Source of the DNA: Spinacia oleracea
Taxonomy: Eukaryota > Streptophyta > Magnoliopsida > Caryophyllales > Amaranthaceae
Length of the DNA stretch: 64,000 nucleotides
Direction of reading: 5' to 3'
NCBI RefSeq assembly: GCF_020520425.1
Contig: NC_079492.1
Location: forward strand, 103,203,157 to 103,267,156
This document shows positions 25,021-37,935 of this stretch, one piece after another. Within the stretch, counting starts at the first letter, position 1, and every line of letters begins with the position of its first letter. The notes beneath the pieces were generated by a model. It worked only from the letters and a program-made list of their open reading frames with translations. It had not been told where the DNA came from and ran no database searches. Position numbers and translations under genes: made by a program.

Positions 25021-26700
25021 TTATGTATTCAAAGCATGAATTAGCATGATTTTTATTGTTTTTGCATTGTCGAAATTTTTGGAATTTTTGTTGATTTTTC
25101 GGAATTTTTTCGAATTACGGGATTAATTGCGAAATTGGCAGTTCCGAAATAAAAAATATTCGCTTTTTCGATTTTTAAAACCCTAATCTGATGGAAAACG
25201 ATTTTCTAAGATCAACTAATTGGGAATAGAATTGCGAAAACAGGCCTCGAAGCATCGTTTTTTGGGCGTTTTTGTTAATTTTTCATGAAAAATTAAAAGT
25301 GTCGGACAGTAATTCCATTAAAAGGTCAACCTAAACTACTCGTAATTGCTTGAAATTTTGACACAATGTTTCTGGGTACATGCTTGATCTATGGTAAAAG
25401 TTTCAGATTTTTCCGATAAGTATAAACCCTAATTTTGCCTTTCCCCAATTCGTAAAATTTACAACCCTAATTGAATTTTAATATTTATGGTTTAATAATT
25501 CGGTTAATTGGGGAAGGGGGTATAATTTCATGGGTCAGTGGCTAATTTTAAAAATTATTGGATTAAAATTTTGAATGGTTTCGTTAATTTTAATCGCACT
25601 TAAACCAAATTATTAATAATCTGAAATTTAATTGTTTATGAACGATATAAAGTTTCGGATTTTATTAATTAAAAGTTCAAACTTTAAAGTTGATTCGATC
25701 GTTCTTGAAAGTTTGAATATTGTTAGCCCTTGATTTATTAATTTTACGAAATTGGATTGTCGTTAAAGTTTATTAAATCGTTAAAAATCGTTGTTTTTCG
25801 AAAATTAAATCGTAACCTTTTTTGAAAAATAAAATTAATGCAAGTTCGTGAATTAAATTTAATTTTAATTAAGTTGGTCCGTTTTACGAACCAAAAACAC
25901 GAACATGGGCATGGTGGAAGTATGGCTCGTCGAGCCATACGAGGCCATTGTGCTCGCCGAGCAATGCGACACGGGCATCAGCAACAAGGCTGCGTGCCTC
26001 GTGCGCGCTAGGCAAGGAAGGGGCAGGCGAGGGCGCTTGCGGGGCTGCGACAAAGCAAGGGCAAGCCTTGCGACGTCCAGCACACTCGATGCACAACACA
26101 CGCAACGCAGGGGCAGCATGGCTGCGGGTACGCGATGCGCATGCGGTGCGATGGGCCTGGGGCGCGCGGGCATTGCTCGTTTGCTCTTAGGCCGCACGCA
26201 CGATGGGGCTGGGGGTGCGCGGGCAATGCTTGTGTGCTCTTGGGCTTCACGCAAGGCGGGGCTGGGCGCAAGCCTAGCCCGATTAGGCAATTGAACTTTT
26301 TTTTTAAATCGTTTAATTTGTTGGGCTTCGTATATTTGCATTAATTTGGGCTAACGGGATATTTAATTTAATATTTTATTTGCTTGGGCCGGGCCGCGAG
26401 TTTTAATTTAATATTTCATAATTAATTATCCGGAATAATTATTGGTTTGAGTGGGAGCCACTAAATGAAATTAAAATGAAATAATTATTTTAATTATTTC
26501 GTAGGTTGCATTATTTTAATTAAATTCAATTTTAATTAGAATAAAGTCTAAGGATTAATAATTTGGAAATTGATTAATCTTTTAGGACGCGTTTATGTGA
26601 ACGTGAATTTTAATTAATTCACGTAAATACTTGCATATTTACATGGGCCATTCGTTTTAGCATACGAATGGGTGAATGCGTAGAATATATATTTTTATGC
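25021..26700 (+). mobile_element. Leader of the nested copia-like element
   Basis: AT-rich (25021-25900), then a sharply bounded GC-rich island (25905-26290), then AT-rich again. The same order is seen in the leader at 1-1070 on the minus strand. ORFs overlapping the GC island on both strands have no recognisable domains and are attributed to composition. Confidence 0.55.
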
Positions 26701-29675
26701 AATGCAGGTACTCCAAGTGACTAGTATGGCCAACTTAGGATAGTTAAATACGGTATGCGCACCGTTCTATCTTTGAATGTAAAGTTTTAAATATGGTATG
26801 CGTACCATGAAAATTTTGATGTAATTTATTATTTTCAAGTATTTCTAAGTTTAGAACTTTAAGTTAGCATTTGAACGAAGATTCAAGACGATGCCAAGCT
26901 AACAAGGAGGTGATGAAGATTGGATGCTTCAAGACAAGATGTTTTGGGCCATACTAGATCACCATTTATTTATGCACTTCCATATATATATTATGCGTGA
27001 ATGTATGAATGTTTGTATGCTTTGCATGAACAGGTTGTTTCTTATGACTCGATTAGATTGAGTTCACTAAATAATCGAACCAACATAGAAACAACTAGGT
27101 CCAAAGTAATATTGAGTTTAAAGATTGCCTTCCAAATCAAGCACTCACAAAAATCTAGGGATCTAAGATAGTAGGTTTACGCTAAAGCGAGGTGCTATTT
27201 TAGTTGACTTAGGTGGTAAGGCGTCCTAAAGGAGCACGTTGATTGTGGTTACAACTCAAACAACAATGGCATTATGTTGTGGCAATGGGATAAATTATGG
27301 AATTAATTTATTAACCAAGAGTAATTTGGAGATTACTAGCAATAGGTTTTGCTTACCTAAAATCTTAAACTACTTAAGACATGCATGCTAAAGCTGCTTA
27401 AGGATTTAGGACTTTTGGGGTCTTGGAATCGTTTCATTCATTTTGGACCATGTTTTATTTTTGCATGAATGAAATGTTTAATAGCTTTGATGATTGCGTG
27501 AATGCTTTTATTTCAAGTTATTAAAGTATGATAAATGTTTTCTTTGCTAGTTCATTTTGTAGAATAGTCAATCTTCAACCTTATTGCGTTCGGAAAATAG
27601 AACTGTGATATTTCCTCGATCGATTGGTAACTATTTTTGAGAGCGATTCTCAAACAAAAGGAGAGTGAGAGCGTATCTTGAATGCTATTTTCTTATAGTG
27701 ATCTTCATGGTTGTTTTCAAACTAAAATTTGAATGGTAGACCAATTGGACCTCATATATTCAGAATACTAGGTACTTTTGAAATAATGAAGTATTGAGTT
27801 AAAGACTCATGTATAACCAATGGTTAACAACCAATTTTCTTTTGATTCGATAATGAACTAGACTCATTGGATGCGGTCATTCAAAGTGAATAAAAGAAAG
27901 GGACTTTGTACGCATAACAAAGTAAGAAGATCAAGAAAAGAGTAAAATCTTTAGGACTATAAGAAAACATGCTAGAAAGGATAGGAAAGGGGAACAAAAG
28001 AAATGAATTCAATATTCAATTTCTACCTAAAAGTTTGTGTTAAAGATAAACGACTTAGCAAATAAACTCCTATGGTATTAGATTACCGCTTGAGGTTCTA
28101 AACTCTTGTTAAGAACTCAAATTCCGGGAGCTAAGTCTGGTAATTGACCTACAAGTGGGTAATGAAGCAAAGTTGTGCTACATTAATTGTATGGTCATCA
28201 TGTTTGTTTTAAAGTCGTTCTAAAGGCTGGAACTTAATGGTATTATGTTCCATTAATCATCATAATCAATTTCTGTTTGGACAACGGAAAGACTCACATT
28301 CAAAGTAAACAAAAACCTTCGTTAAGTGTTTATTTGAATGAAATGGTCATTTAAGGGTTGAGTCATATGATTGATTAATAAACAAACGAATCTCTTCACA
28401 CTCAAACTTCAGAAGGTTCAAATCAAACATTTTTGATTTGTGTTCCACATATCTTTGGCAATGTCATACGACCATATCAACAAGTCAACATTCTAAGATT
28501 CCATGGCATGGATTTCTGAAAGTTGGTTAGTTTAAGGCACGTGGGTCTTGCTTGTTGAACATGACATAGAAATGGACTATTGTTAGAAGTTTCTAGACAA
28601 TGAAGTTCATGGGCCAAAGATGGATTTTATGACTTACCTATTTCACAAGAATTTGAGAAAATATGACTATATTTACTCAACGTGAAATATGTGAAATGCT
28701 TCAATGCAATTCACAAAAGGGTATAAAATCAACTTGGCAAGAATTATGGAACATCTAGGCTGGGTCAAGGTGATGTTTGTATGAGCCAAGAAAGATTATC
28801 TAGATTGTTTATATGGCATTATAACAATCGAAACTCCATATGAATATGGTATGTCCAAATGGAGGAATCGGAATCTATTTCGATTAACAATAATCACGAC
28901 TATTTTCCTATATAGTTTCTAAATGATACTCTCAAGTGACTTTCACACTAAACATAGTTGTAAAAGCTAAGGATAAGATGTCATAAGGATTGAACTTCGG
29001 TTCAGTACATCTTTTCAGTACATATATATCTAGGGTTGTCAAACCCAGTGGGAGTTAGTGTTTACATCAAACAAACTCAAGGATAGATATATGTTTCTTT
29101 ATGAGCGACTCATAGAAACAAAAGGTATTGATTCTACCACAAATCTGAGAACATATGGTTGTTGCTTAAGATAATGTCTTTTAGGAAACCATCATATTTC
29201 CAAAAAGGTAAGTGGGAGAAAAATGACCTCGAATGGACTTCGAGTCAAGCAACAAACAAATGTAGGATACTTAGGAGTCTTTGGAAAAGCTCCGTACTTA
29301 GAAGCCTTTGGAAGAGCTTCATGAAGACTTTAGAAGTGCTTCAAGAGAATCCTAATACTCAAAGGACTTGAGTAATGTCTTTATAGACACTAACGTTTGA
29401 TGTTCAATACCTAAGTAAATCGTATAAGGAATAGATTTCAACCAAGATAGATACATAGATATCTTGAGGAATGAAAACTATGAAGACTTTGGAAAGTGCT
29501 TCAAAAACATACGACTTATAGGTTAGCTACGACGAATTAAAAATTCCCAAGTATGGTTTGAGGCCATCAAAAATATAAGTATGGTTCGAGGCCATACAAA
29601 ATGGTTTGAGGCCATTTCATCCAAAGTACCTTCATCTTGAAGAATCAAATCTATGATTTGGTTGATTTGCACCAT

Positions 29676-29822
29676 TAGTTGCAAACATGTTTTCTAAACA
29701 TAGAACGTTGATTTGCATAAAGGGGTTCACTCCCATTGGTTACAAACATGTTTTCTAAACATACAACGTTGATTTGCATAAAGGGTTTACTCCCATTGGT
29801 TGCAAACATGTTTTCAAAACAT
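29676..29822. repeat. 61-bp direct repeats, about 2.5 copies
   Basis: ACATGTTTTCTAAACATA followed by CAACGTTGATTTGCATAAAG recurs with starts at 29685, 29746 and 29806 (spacing 61 and 60 bp). Non-coding, inside the nested copia element. Confidence 0.8.
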
Positions 29823-32280
29823 ACAAAGATGATATTGTATACACATACAAAAGAGAAGCTAGATTGGTGGTTAAAGATTATAAACAACTTCACGGCGTTG
29901 ATAATGTTGAAATCTTTTTCACCAAGTCGGAATGCTTGAACTATTTTGGATAAATCTAGCAATCATTGCATATGGAAATATGGCAATTGGAAAACGAAAC
30001 ACCTTACTCAATTGGACTTGTAGAAAGGAATTGTGTACATCACACAATGTAAAAGTTTTGGATGCTAGATAAAAGAGCAAGCTTAAGAAATCTATTCGTA
30101 GATTAAAGCATGCAAGTGGGAATTGGACCATATTTGTCTAAAAGGCTATTGAGCAATCATAGCTTTATGAAAATATGGATCATCTTATAGATGAGGATTT
30201 TAGTGGGAGCTAAGTCCAGTTTATTGGTTCTATATATGAGATACATACCTCTGTATTGAAAATGACATTCAAATTCTAAATGGTTAGATTTGAAAGTATT
30301 TTATTAGAACCATGGCGAAACTTAGAACATACTGGGTTAAAGATCTATTGGATAGGATCTAAAGTGTTGTTTGGATTCTGTAAAAGTAATTACTAAATCA
30401 AACACAATGGAGAGACTCAAAAGAGACTCTCAACCCATATGAGTAAGTCTAAGTTATGAATGCTTTAACTAAGTATAAAGCTAGGTATGAATGCTTTAAC
30501 TAAGTATAAAGCTAGGCTGTTATCAATAGAGTTAAGCATGAAGGACCTTGAAGAGGTGCCTTCACCTTATGTCACATGGCAATGCCAAGATTTTAGCAAA
30601 GATTCAGTATCTCTTGAAACAGAATAAAGCTAAAAGTTACATGGATAGATTTTTAAATGCGAATAGTTTTTGCATTACAATCAATCATGTATGATGTGAT
30701 ATATAGATCGCCAAGAAAACTCGTGAACATTAGATCGTGAGGAGTTTATACCAATCTCTATTGATCTGGATCAAAGATCATTGGAACAGTATCAAGAACA
30801 TCCAATACATTTGGAGATGTAGGATGAGCACTTGATAAGAGGAAGTGAAGATAACTAAAGTTTTGATGCTACATGCATTTGCCTAAGCAAAAGTTGAATC
30901 TTATTGTTAGGCAAACCACAAACAAACGCGGGCAATTAGGCGTCGTGATTAAAAGGTGGTTACATAGTTCTAAACCATATGTGATGCATGGGAAACTGAA
31001 TCAATGATTAGTTTCCAAGTTCTCAGTTGAAAGATGTATCTCCCACATCTATGTGAACTAGTTGGAGTATTCCAAAAAGGAAGCATCATTTGAAATTCTA
31101 CATAATTGATATGAATTCATTATTGCCTAAGAAGCAATAAAAGGGAATTGTTTTTAGTGGGAGTTCTTCAGTGAACTCAGGTTGATCACAAGTCTGCTAC
31201 CTGGATGATTTTCTATTTTGGATATGATTATCATTCTAAACAGCAACGAAAGACTAGATCATTCTAGAAACATATTCAAAGATCTTTTCATCTTACATCA
31301 AAAGGCTTTCGATAGAAAAGATTCTAAACATAGCAAAGTATGATAAACTAAACCTCTGCATTGAATGATACACAACATTCATATGCAGATATGGAATCAA
31401 GTTTGAGTTCCATGAATGTTTTAAGTATTGGGTGAAAGGCCTATATCTGTAAAACGTTAAATGCTTGATTTTGGGTTAGAGGCCCACAAATTGGTAAGCA
31501 TTTGGTTTAAACATTTATCATTTATGAAATTATATTTCATAGTTCATTTAATCTTGGTTTAGTATTAAATGATAAGTCCATGTGATTCAAATCATTCAAA
31601 TGGGATGTCAAGATGGATTCTTCGACAAAGAAACACCCATAAGTGAACTTGAATATTGAAGTCACAAAGGATCCCTAATCCAGGTCATTGAAAGATGGAC
31701 GACCAATGACTAATGAAGATTAGATTGCAAGTAGATTACTTAGTTCTGTTTCTTGAACTAGAGTGACTGGATGTCAGAATCTTTTGCATAGATACTTATT
31801 GGATCTTGTATCGGATTGACCATGATAACACTTTAAGAGATTAAAGTCATGTCATAAGTATTTCTCATTAATGGTGATTAGAAACCGTTCCTCAGAACAT
31901 GAGCGATTATGTCTGCTCGTTTGAGAATTAGTTCTCTTTGATACTAGCTAAACGTCGCACCGTAAAAGGAGGCTATAAAAGCAGTTATTGGGCGTACTAT
32001 GAATCAAAGTGAGTGTTCATAGATTGCAAGAATGGATTGTCCTCCTATCTTTGATAGGATATGGTGTTGTTGTGTAACAAAGCCTCTCGGAGAGTTAGAT
32101 ACTGTAAAATGCATGGCCGTGCTCAGAATGGTTAGGCTTAACCTTCTGCAAAAGTTTGACAGTTGAACTCTGTAATCCGAGAAACACTTCTGGACCTAAT
32201 AAGGATGGCTTGGATCTTACCTTATGTTCAGTAAGTAACACTAAGCGACAAAGGAATGTGGATGCACACTTGTCTGAATG

Positions 32281-32293
32281 ACAAGTGGGAGAT
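32281..32293 (+). other. Polypurine tract of the nested copia-like element
   Basis: ACAAGTGGGAGAT immediately precedes the right LTR and matches the tract of the copia-like element at 2467-2479 (minus strand). Confidence 0.8.
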
Positions 32294-33301
32294 TGAAGGA
32301 AATATGTCCTTCATCCAAGGTGCATTAAGTCTAATACCAAGGTTCAGATTAATTGCGAACAATTAATTCAGTGAGATCAAGTGATCGGAACAGCTAGCTG
32401 GAGCAATGCTTCCGATCAGTGAGTTCTAATGCATATTTGAACTCACAACTTACTCTTGACTGAACCTACAAGGTCACACCAATGACACGTAACAGATCAC
32501 CGGATTAAATGAATCGGAAATTCATTTAATAGCTTTTCGGGAATTAGTTGGAAAACGTATTATACGGTACGACCTTGCATCGGAATCGTATATCGTATCG
32601 CGAATATTCGTAAGCTAGGCGAAACGAATAAATCGTATCGTACGACGGTGATTTGTCGTATACGAAACGATAAATAATATATCGGAAATATATTAATCGC
32701 GGATACGGAAAGGGGCAACGCTGCCAGCCCAACGAGCCAAGGCGCGCAAGCGCGCAAGGCCCACTGGGCGTAGCAGCGAGCCAGCGCGCAAGGCGCGCGC
32801 GCGCACGCGAGGAACAGCAGCAGCAGCGTACACAGCGCGGCCCAAGGCCCAACGCCTGTGTGGCTGTGCGCGTGTGGGCTTGCACGGACGGGGCTGGCTG
32901 GCGCATGGCCTATGTGCCTTGGCCGGTTGATATTATAACCTAAGGGTTATAATATTATTCCAATATACACGTTTTCCAATAACCTAATGCAAAAATTCAG
33001 ATTACTCAAAACCCTAGAGACACAGAGAACCCTAATTCTCTCTGTGCCTCCAAAGTAAGTTCTTCCCAAAAAGCAAAGTATCTTGATCAATTGACTAAGC
33101 TACGATTATCAAGACGGATCTGATCGTGTCGGTGAACCAAGTAGAGGAACGACAATTGGAGTTCTTTGTTCGTGTTCGTTGACGGATTATTGTGGAAAAC
33201 ACGCTTCGAATGTAAGTATGCTTAATCTGTGCTTTATACATGTTTCCTGGCTTTGGGGATTGTTCCGCACATGTTATTATGTTTAACTGTATTCCCCTAC
33301 A
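32294..33301 (+). mobile_element. Nested copia-like element, right (3') LTR
   Basis: Starts TGAAGGAAATATGTCC and ends CCCTACA at 33301, followed by the AAAAC duplication (33302-33306). About 98% identical to the left LTR by eye. Confidence 0.9.
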
Positions 33302-34855
33302 AAAACAACTATAGGGGCTTTCCTAGGACTAGATGCTAACATGCTCGCTGAGATCGTTGTGGGTGATAAGGTTAATTTGGCAAAGCTTGTAAAGCATCAC
33401 TTTAGACCTAGTAAAAATATGACCGAACAGAAATTGAATATTCGAGCACTTGTATTCTGCCTGTTGAACCACTATTTATTGTCGAATAACAATGGCGAGT
33501 TCGGTGACATAAGGTTGATCCCCTTGATCAGCCAGATGGAGAGTTGCTATTCCATTATGCCGTTGGTTGTTGCCGAGACCTTACTGAGTGCGGATGAGTT
33601 AAAGAAGGGTGCCAAGTCTGAAATTTTTAAGGGGAGCCCCTTATTGCTGCAGGTAATCGATCGTTTTTTCGCGCAAAGTAATACACATACTTTTTTGAAA
33701 CTTCTTTTCTTTTCTCGTTTGCCTCAACAGCCCTCTGCCTGGAGCTGACTTTCAGCGCCCAAAGCTGGGCGTCGGAATTTCTGGCGCCTGGTCCTGGGCG
33801 TTGAAAGTGCGCCCCAGGCAGGACTTTCTTTTATTATTATTTTTCTGATCGTACCCGTTTTTTTGCAGATTTGGCTCATGGAACGACTTAGGCTTTTAGA
33901 AGCTCCTGCGGATCCTAAACGTTATCGTCCTATAGCTTTGGGTAACCGAAAGTATTTGCACCAAGGCCAGGACGAGGCCGAGTGGGCCTCCTATTTTACT
34001 CATGGCGTATGCTATATTAAGTGGGTGGTACCGTGGTGGGGTTTGACTAATATGACGGGGGGTTCCGAGGCATTAGTTTATGTTTCTTTGTTGGGGCTAT
34101 CTCAGCCCGTTTACATCTTTCCTTACCGAGTCATGCGACAGTACGGCTTAAGGCAGACTATCCCGTTTTCTGATACGGTACCACCTAAAGTAGCGGTATT
34201 TCCCGAAGCACGGGTTCAAGCGTGAGCTAAGTATTATGGTGGCCTCCCGCGTTGGACCGTGGCTAGAGATGGCTTTGTGGGTCTTTCCGAAAACTACAAG
34301 TTGTGGATGAGTTCCGATGATAAGGCTGTGAGAACTAAGGCTCGAAATGAAGAGCCGGCTGAGCTTTTGATACCTCGAGGTAGGGCTAAGTATGAGAGCC
34401 GTGATACTGCTAATCCTCGTGACCATGGTATTAAGACTGTAAAAGCTCGTCCTGATCGAAAGCGAAAGGAAGTTCCTCCCCGTTCCAGTTCTAGGCCTAA
34501 AAAGGTGCCTAACACGAAGGGGCCTGCCGTTCACAAAAGAAATGCAAGCTCTCGCGGAGATCGTCGCCGGAATAATGTATGGGTTAGGAAAGTTCAGCCC
34601 CTAGTAGAACCAGTGGCTAATCCAATTGATGTTGATAATCCTTCCCCTCCCATTGTTTGTGCCCTTGAGGTTGAGCGGGCTATAGCTGTTCAAACTGAAA
34701 ATGTTTCTGAGGCCTTGGCATCCTTGGAAGTTAGTGTCAAGGAGCCTTTTCTTATGGAGATTGATATAGGGGTAGCGCAGAAGCCTGTGGAGGTGGACCC
34801 CGCGAACATTGCCCTCTACAAAACTTTATTTGATGATCCGGAAGAACTCGAGTAG
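33302..34855 (+). pseudogene. Antisense ORF of gypsy element A, remaining exons
   Basis: Coding continues after the nested element in the frame interrupted at 23981. Exon 33307-33652 carries GAFLGLDANMLAEIVV and a helical region. An intron 33653-33868 (GT...AG) holds palindrome cassette 3. The last exon 33869-34855 contains KWVVPWWGL and YVSLLGLSQPVYIFPYR, an in-frame TGA at 34223-34225, and then continues in the same frame through GFVGLSENYKLWM. The C-terminus is rich in Lys/Arg (KARPDRKRKEVPPR, SRPKKVPN), resembling a nuclear localisation signal. It is orientated opposite to gag-protease. It is inactive because of the nonsense codon, an upstream frameshift and the insertion. Confidence 0.65.
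33749..33809. repeat. Palindrome cassette 3 (inside the antisense-gene intron)
   Basis: TTTCAGCGCCCAAAGCTGGG and CGTCGGAATTTCTGGCGCC, then TGGTCCTGGGCGTTGAAAG. Two adjacent potential stem-loops lie entirely within the intron 33653-33868. Confidence 0.75.
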
Positions 34856-36328
34856 TGTAGTTCTTGTTAGGGTGTAGGCGCCCTTTTATTTATTTCAGTT
34901 GTGTTTGTTTTTCATTCCTTAGCACTTTTTGTTTTCCTTCTTATTATTTTTAAATATTAATAAAGGCGTGATTTTATTTTTTTCTTGTTTTCGTTTTGCT
35001 TCTCTCCTTTTTTATTTGCTCATTTCCAACACTTATGCACATTATGTTTTTTATTTGATTGGACCGAATCCATAAACAGGATTGCCTACGTATCCTTGTT
35101 AAATAACTTTAACTTAGAATCAGGTCGCGCGTAGTTCTAGCTAGAATGAATTCTAGGATGCCGAATTTGATAAGTACGTTCTGAGATGGAAACATATTAT
35201 TCGAAACGGTAGAATAAGTGAAGTTTATTATTATTTTAATCTGCTGCTTTGCCGTAAGCCAAAAATTTGTTTTATTTTTTTGAGTACATTATTTTTTGAG
35301 TACATGTATTTGCACATTGTTTTTTTTTGCGTACATGTATTTGCACAAAAATATCTTCATGTGTTTTTTGGTACGTATATCTGAATACGTGTTGTACCCC
35401 CCCCTAAGTGTTCGTTATTTTTCCGTGTATGTGCGGATAAAATGACGAGCACTTCTGGGCAAAATTTGGCAAGAAGAGAGATTCAGCGCCCAGGCTGGGG
35501 CGTTAAAGATTTCGGCGCCCAGCTTTGGGCGCTGAAAATTATTCCTGGGAGATTTCTTGGCGCGTTGCTTCTTTTCCTTCACATGTTCTTGCATTTATTT
35601 CTTTTTCTTTGTTTCATTTTACTTTTTATTCGCCAGAAATCAATTTTGACACTATTTCGGAAGCTTTTTGGACTGTTAGCGTCAGACGCATTTTCGTCCG
35701 GATTAATTTTTTCTATTCATAACTCGAAACGGCTTTGAAAATGGAGTTAGGGTGCAGAAGATATGAAGATCTTTGCGTAGACTTTTTGGGTGGGTTGAGG
35801 TGCGTGTTGTTAATGGTGGGGATGATGGGTTCATATTTTACGATTTTTTTTTTTTGTTGAGCAACATTTGCATTGTTTGATTTTTTTTGGATTTCTTTGG
35901 GTTGCACGGGTTTGACCTTTATGTCTTGGAAATATGAAGGGGATGGTGTGGTTTATTTTGTGGATTTTTGGGAATTGGTTTCGATGTCACGATTCAAGAC
36001 CGAGTGGGCCTAAAGTGGGCCGCTTCCTTACATTTTTTGATTATGTTTGCAAGTATGATTAGTGCTTTTTTAGTGTTAGAATAATATTTTAGGAGAAATT
36101 TTACGCCTTTATTAATTTGGAAAGTAAGGAAAACACACTGAAATAAATTAATCAATATTCTAAGGGTTCCTAGGACCATATCTAGGGCTTTATTCTTTCT
36201 ATCATCTAAAGAACTACTAGGCGTTTTGCTAAAGTGCTCTCTACGGCTCAAGCCTTGGGTTTGGTCTCGTAGAACCTTGGTCCTTCGCCTGTACTCATCT
36301 TGAACTCTATTCCCTTCGCGTTGACCCA
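34856..36328. other. Non-coding segment where pol would be expected in element A
   Basis: Between the end of the antisense gene and the protease region there are only ~1.5 kb, AT-rich, with palindrome cassette 4 at 35481-35538. No RT, RNase H or integrase motif is visible on either strand. Minus-strand frame 35994-36328 continues from the protease region without recognisable domains. Confidence 0.65.
35481..35538. repeat. Palindrome cassette 4 (between antisense gene and protease)
   Basis: ATTCAGCGCCCAGGCTGGGG and CGTTAAAGATTTCGGCGCCC, then AGCTTTGGGCGCTGAAAAT. Both stem-loops of the module are present. Confidence 0.75.
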
Positions 36329-37935
36329 CTAACATGTCTTCACCCATCCGTTCTCGGCATCTTCTAGTGTTGATGTAGGAGCGATTAACCGAGTTGGATC
36401 GAAACTTTCATCTTGTAGGGCTAGGGTAGTCATCACGGTCTCGTCCTCCATAGGCCTTGATTCGTTAAACAATGTCCATAGAGCGTGGTTGTCCAATATT
36501 TTGGCTGTTTCAGTCTTGGTGGGGTGGGGTGACAATCATGGAAAATTTCAAATCCGGGTTTTAGCAGGCCATCCTGAACGAAGGGTTCAGGGAAGTCACA
36601 ACATGGGTGTTCTTCTCCTTCCCGGACAAACATACCGTTAAGGGTTCTTTGATATGGGGGAAGAAGGGTGGTCTGTCTTGTCTTGGCTGGCTTAAGGCGT
36701 AGCCTAGACAAGTGGTCAGCAATATCTTCCTCCGTGGGCTCATAGCCTAGGCCAAAGGGATTAGATTTGTTGGGTAGGGGATGGAACGTGTAGTTCTTCT
36801 TCCTTATGCCCAATGGAGTTCCCGGGAAATAGCCTTGAGCTAGCAATATTTTAGGGATGACCCGGGATTCACGCGGATCTAGAAATGCTAAATTATAGTC
36901 CTCAATGACTTGGATGGCTTCATCCACTTGAAAACCGTAAAGGTCTTCTGCAGTTTCGGCCGTTCCAACCATAGTACAACTAACGTCGAGAGGAGGGGCG
37001 CGTATTTCCAGAATTACCCCGTTATCGTTAAATTTAACCATTTGGCGCAAGGTAGAAGCCACACTTCCTAAGTCGTGGAGCCAAGGGCGTCCTAAGAGGA
37101 GGTTGAAAGTGGGCTTGATGTCGATTATTTGAAACTCCGTGGTACGTGCCACGGGCCCGGTTTGTATTGTGAGGTTAATTTTTCCCAACACAGGCCTTTG
37201 AGAGTTATCATAAGCTAGTACCCCTTGTGTGGAGGTTTGGAAGTCATCGCTTCCTAGCCCCAAGCAATGGGCGGTTCGCAATGGGCAAACATTTACCGCT
37301 GAACCGTTATCTACGAGTGCTAGGGGGATGTTTTGTCCCTTGCATCCAACCACTAGATAGAGGGCCTTGTTGTGGGCGCCTCCTTCTTTAGGTAAGTCTT
37401 CGTCAGAAAAAACTATTGCTTTTCCCTCAACATCTCTTGTGACGTGGTTAACCAACGAGTCAGTTGTGATATCCGTAGGGACTGAGATGAGGTCAAGTGA
37501 GCGAATAAGTTTTTCACGATGTTCCTTTGAAGTGCACATGAGATCCCAGATGGTAATCTCGGCTTTAGTTCTTTTTAGTTGCTTCAAGAGAGGATTTTCG
37601 ATGACTTCTGCGACGGTGGTTTGCCGTACATTTTCAGGAGTCTGTCTGACTGGGATGTCGTCCCCGGGAGGTGGGCGAATATCCTGTTGGTATACCCTTT
37701 CGGACCGAGTGAGATTGTCAACTTCGGGCTCTTGAGGGGTGGTGTCAATGGGAGCATGCCCGGGCCAAGTTTCAGTAAAGAGGTCCTGGCCCGATACTTG
37801 AGACAGGTAGACATCTTCCGCATCATCGTCCCACACACCGCACACTTCTCTCTCGATTTGATCCATAGGGACCATGGCGAGTGGTGCACCTCGAGGCGTA
37901 ATATACACCGTAGGGTCAAAGTTCTTATTTTCTGG
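36329..37935 (-). pseudogene. Gypsy element A protease region and start of pol
   Basis: Read in the same frame as gag after one TAA codon. It contains the aspartic protease signature LALVDNGSAVNVCPL and the flap/C-terminal motif LLLGRPWLHDLGSVASTLRQ (near 37060-37330), the enzyme that processes the Gag polyprotein. Further on, GYFPGTPLG and NPFGLGYEPTEEDI resemble the halves of a G-patch motif found in plant Tat-lineage polyproteins. A frameshift near 36530 is followed by ALQDESFDPTRLIAP, homologous to the start of the pol ORF of element C, and the frame then ends near 36329. There is no RT after it, so pol is truncated at its very beginning. Confidence 0.8.

Larger units (their letters stand above)
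23982..33301 (+). mobile_element. Nested copia-like element without intact coding capacity
   Basis: Complete element: left LTR 23982-25006, primer site 25008-25020, internal region, polypurine tract 32281-32293, right LTR 32294-33301, flanked by AAAAC duplications. The 7.3 kb internal region has no ORF longer than about 160 codons. Relics of copia pol are visible in order: MKDLEEVPSPYV near 30535 (compare MKDLGEA in copia RT), SYMDRFLN near 30640, and YEFIIA-stop-EAIKG near 31110-31150 (RNase H end). It sits inside the antisense gene of element A and is therefore younger than A. Confidence 0.85.

Noticed and set aside
25865-26341. ORFs on both strands over 25865-26341
   Set aside because: Overlapping ORFs on both strands of a GC island in a retrotransposon leader; no domain and no consistent frame.
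35442-35738. Plus-strand ORF of 98 codons downstream of the antisense gene
   Set aside because: It runs through a palindrome cassette and a T-rich stretch; no domain, and it lies after the natural end of the antisense gene.
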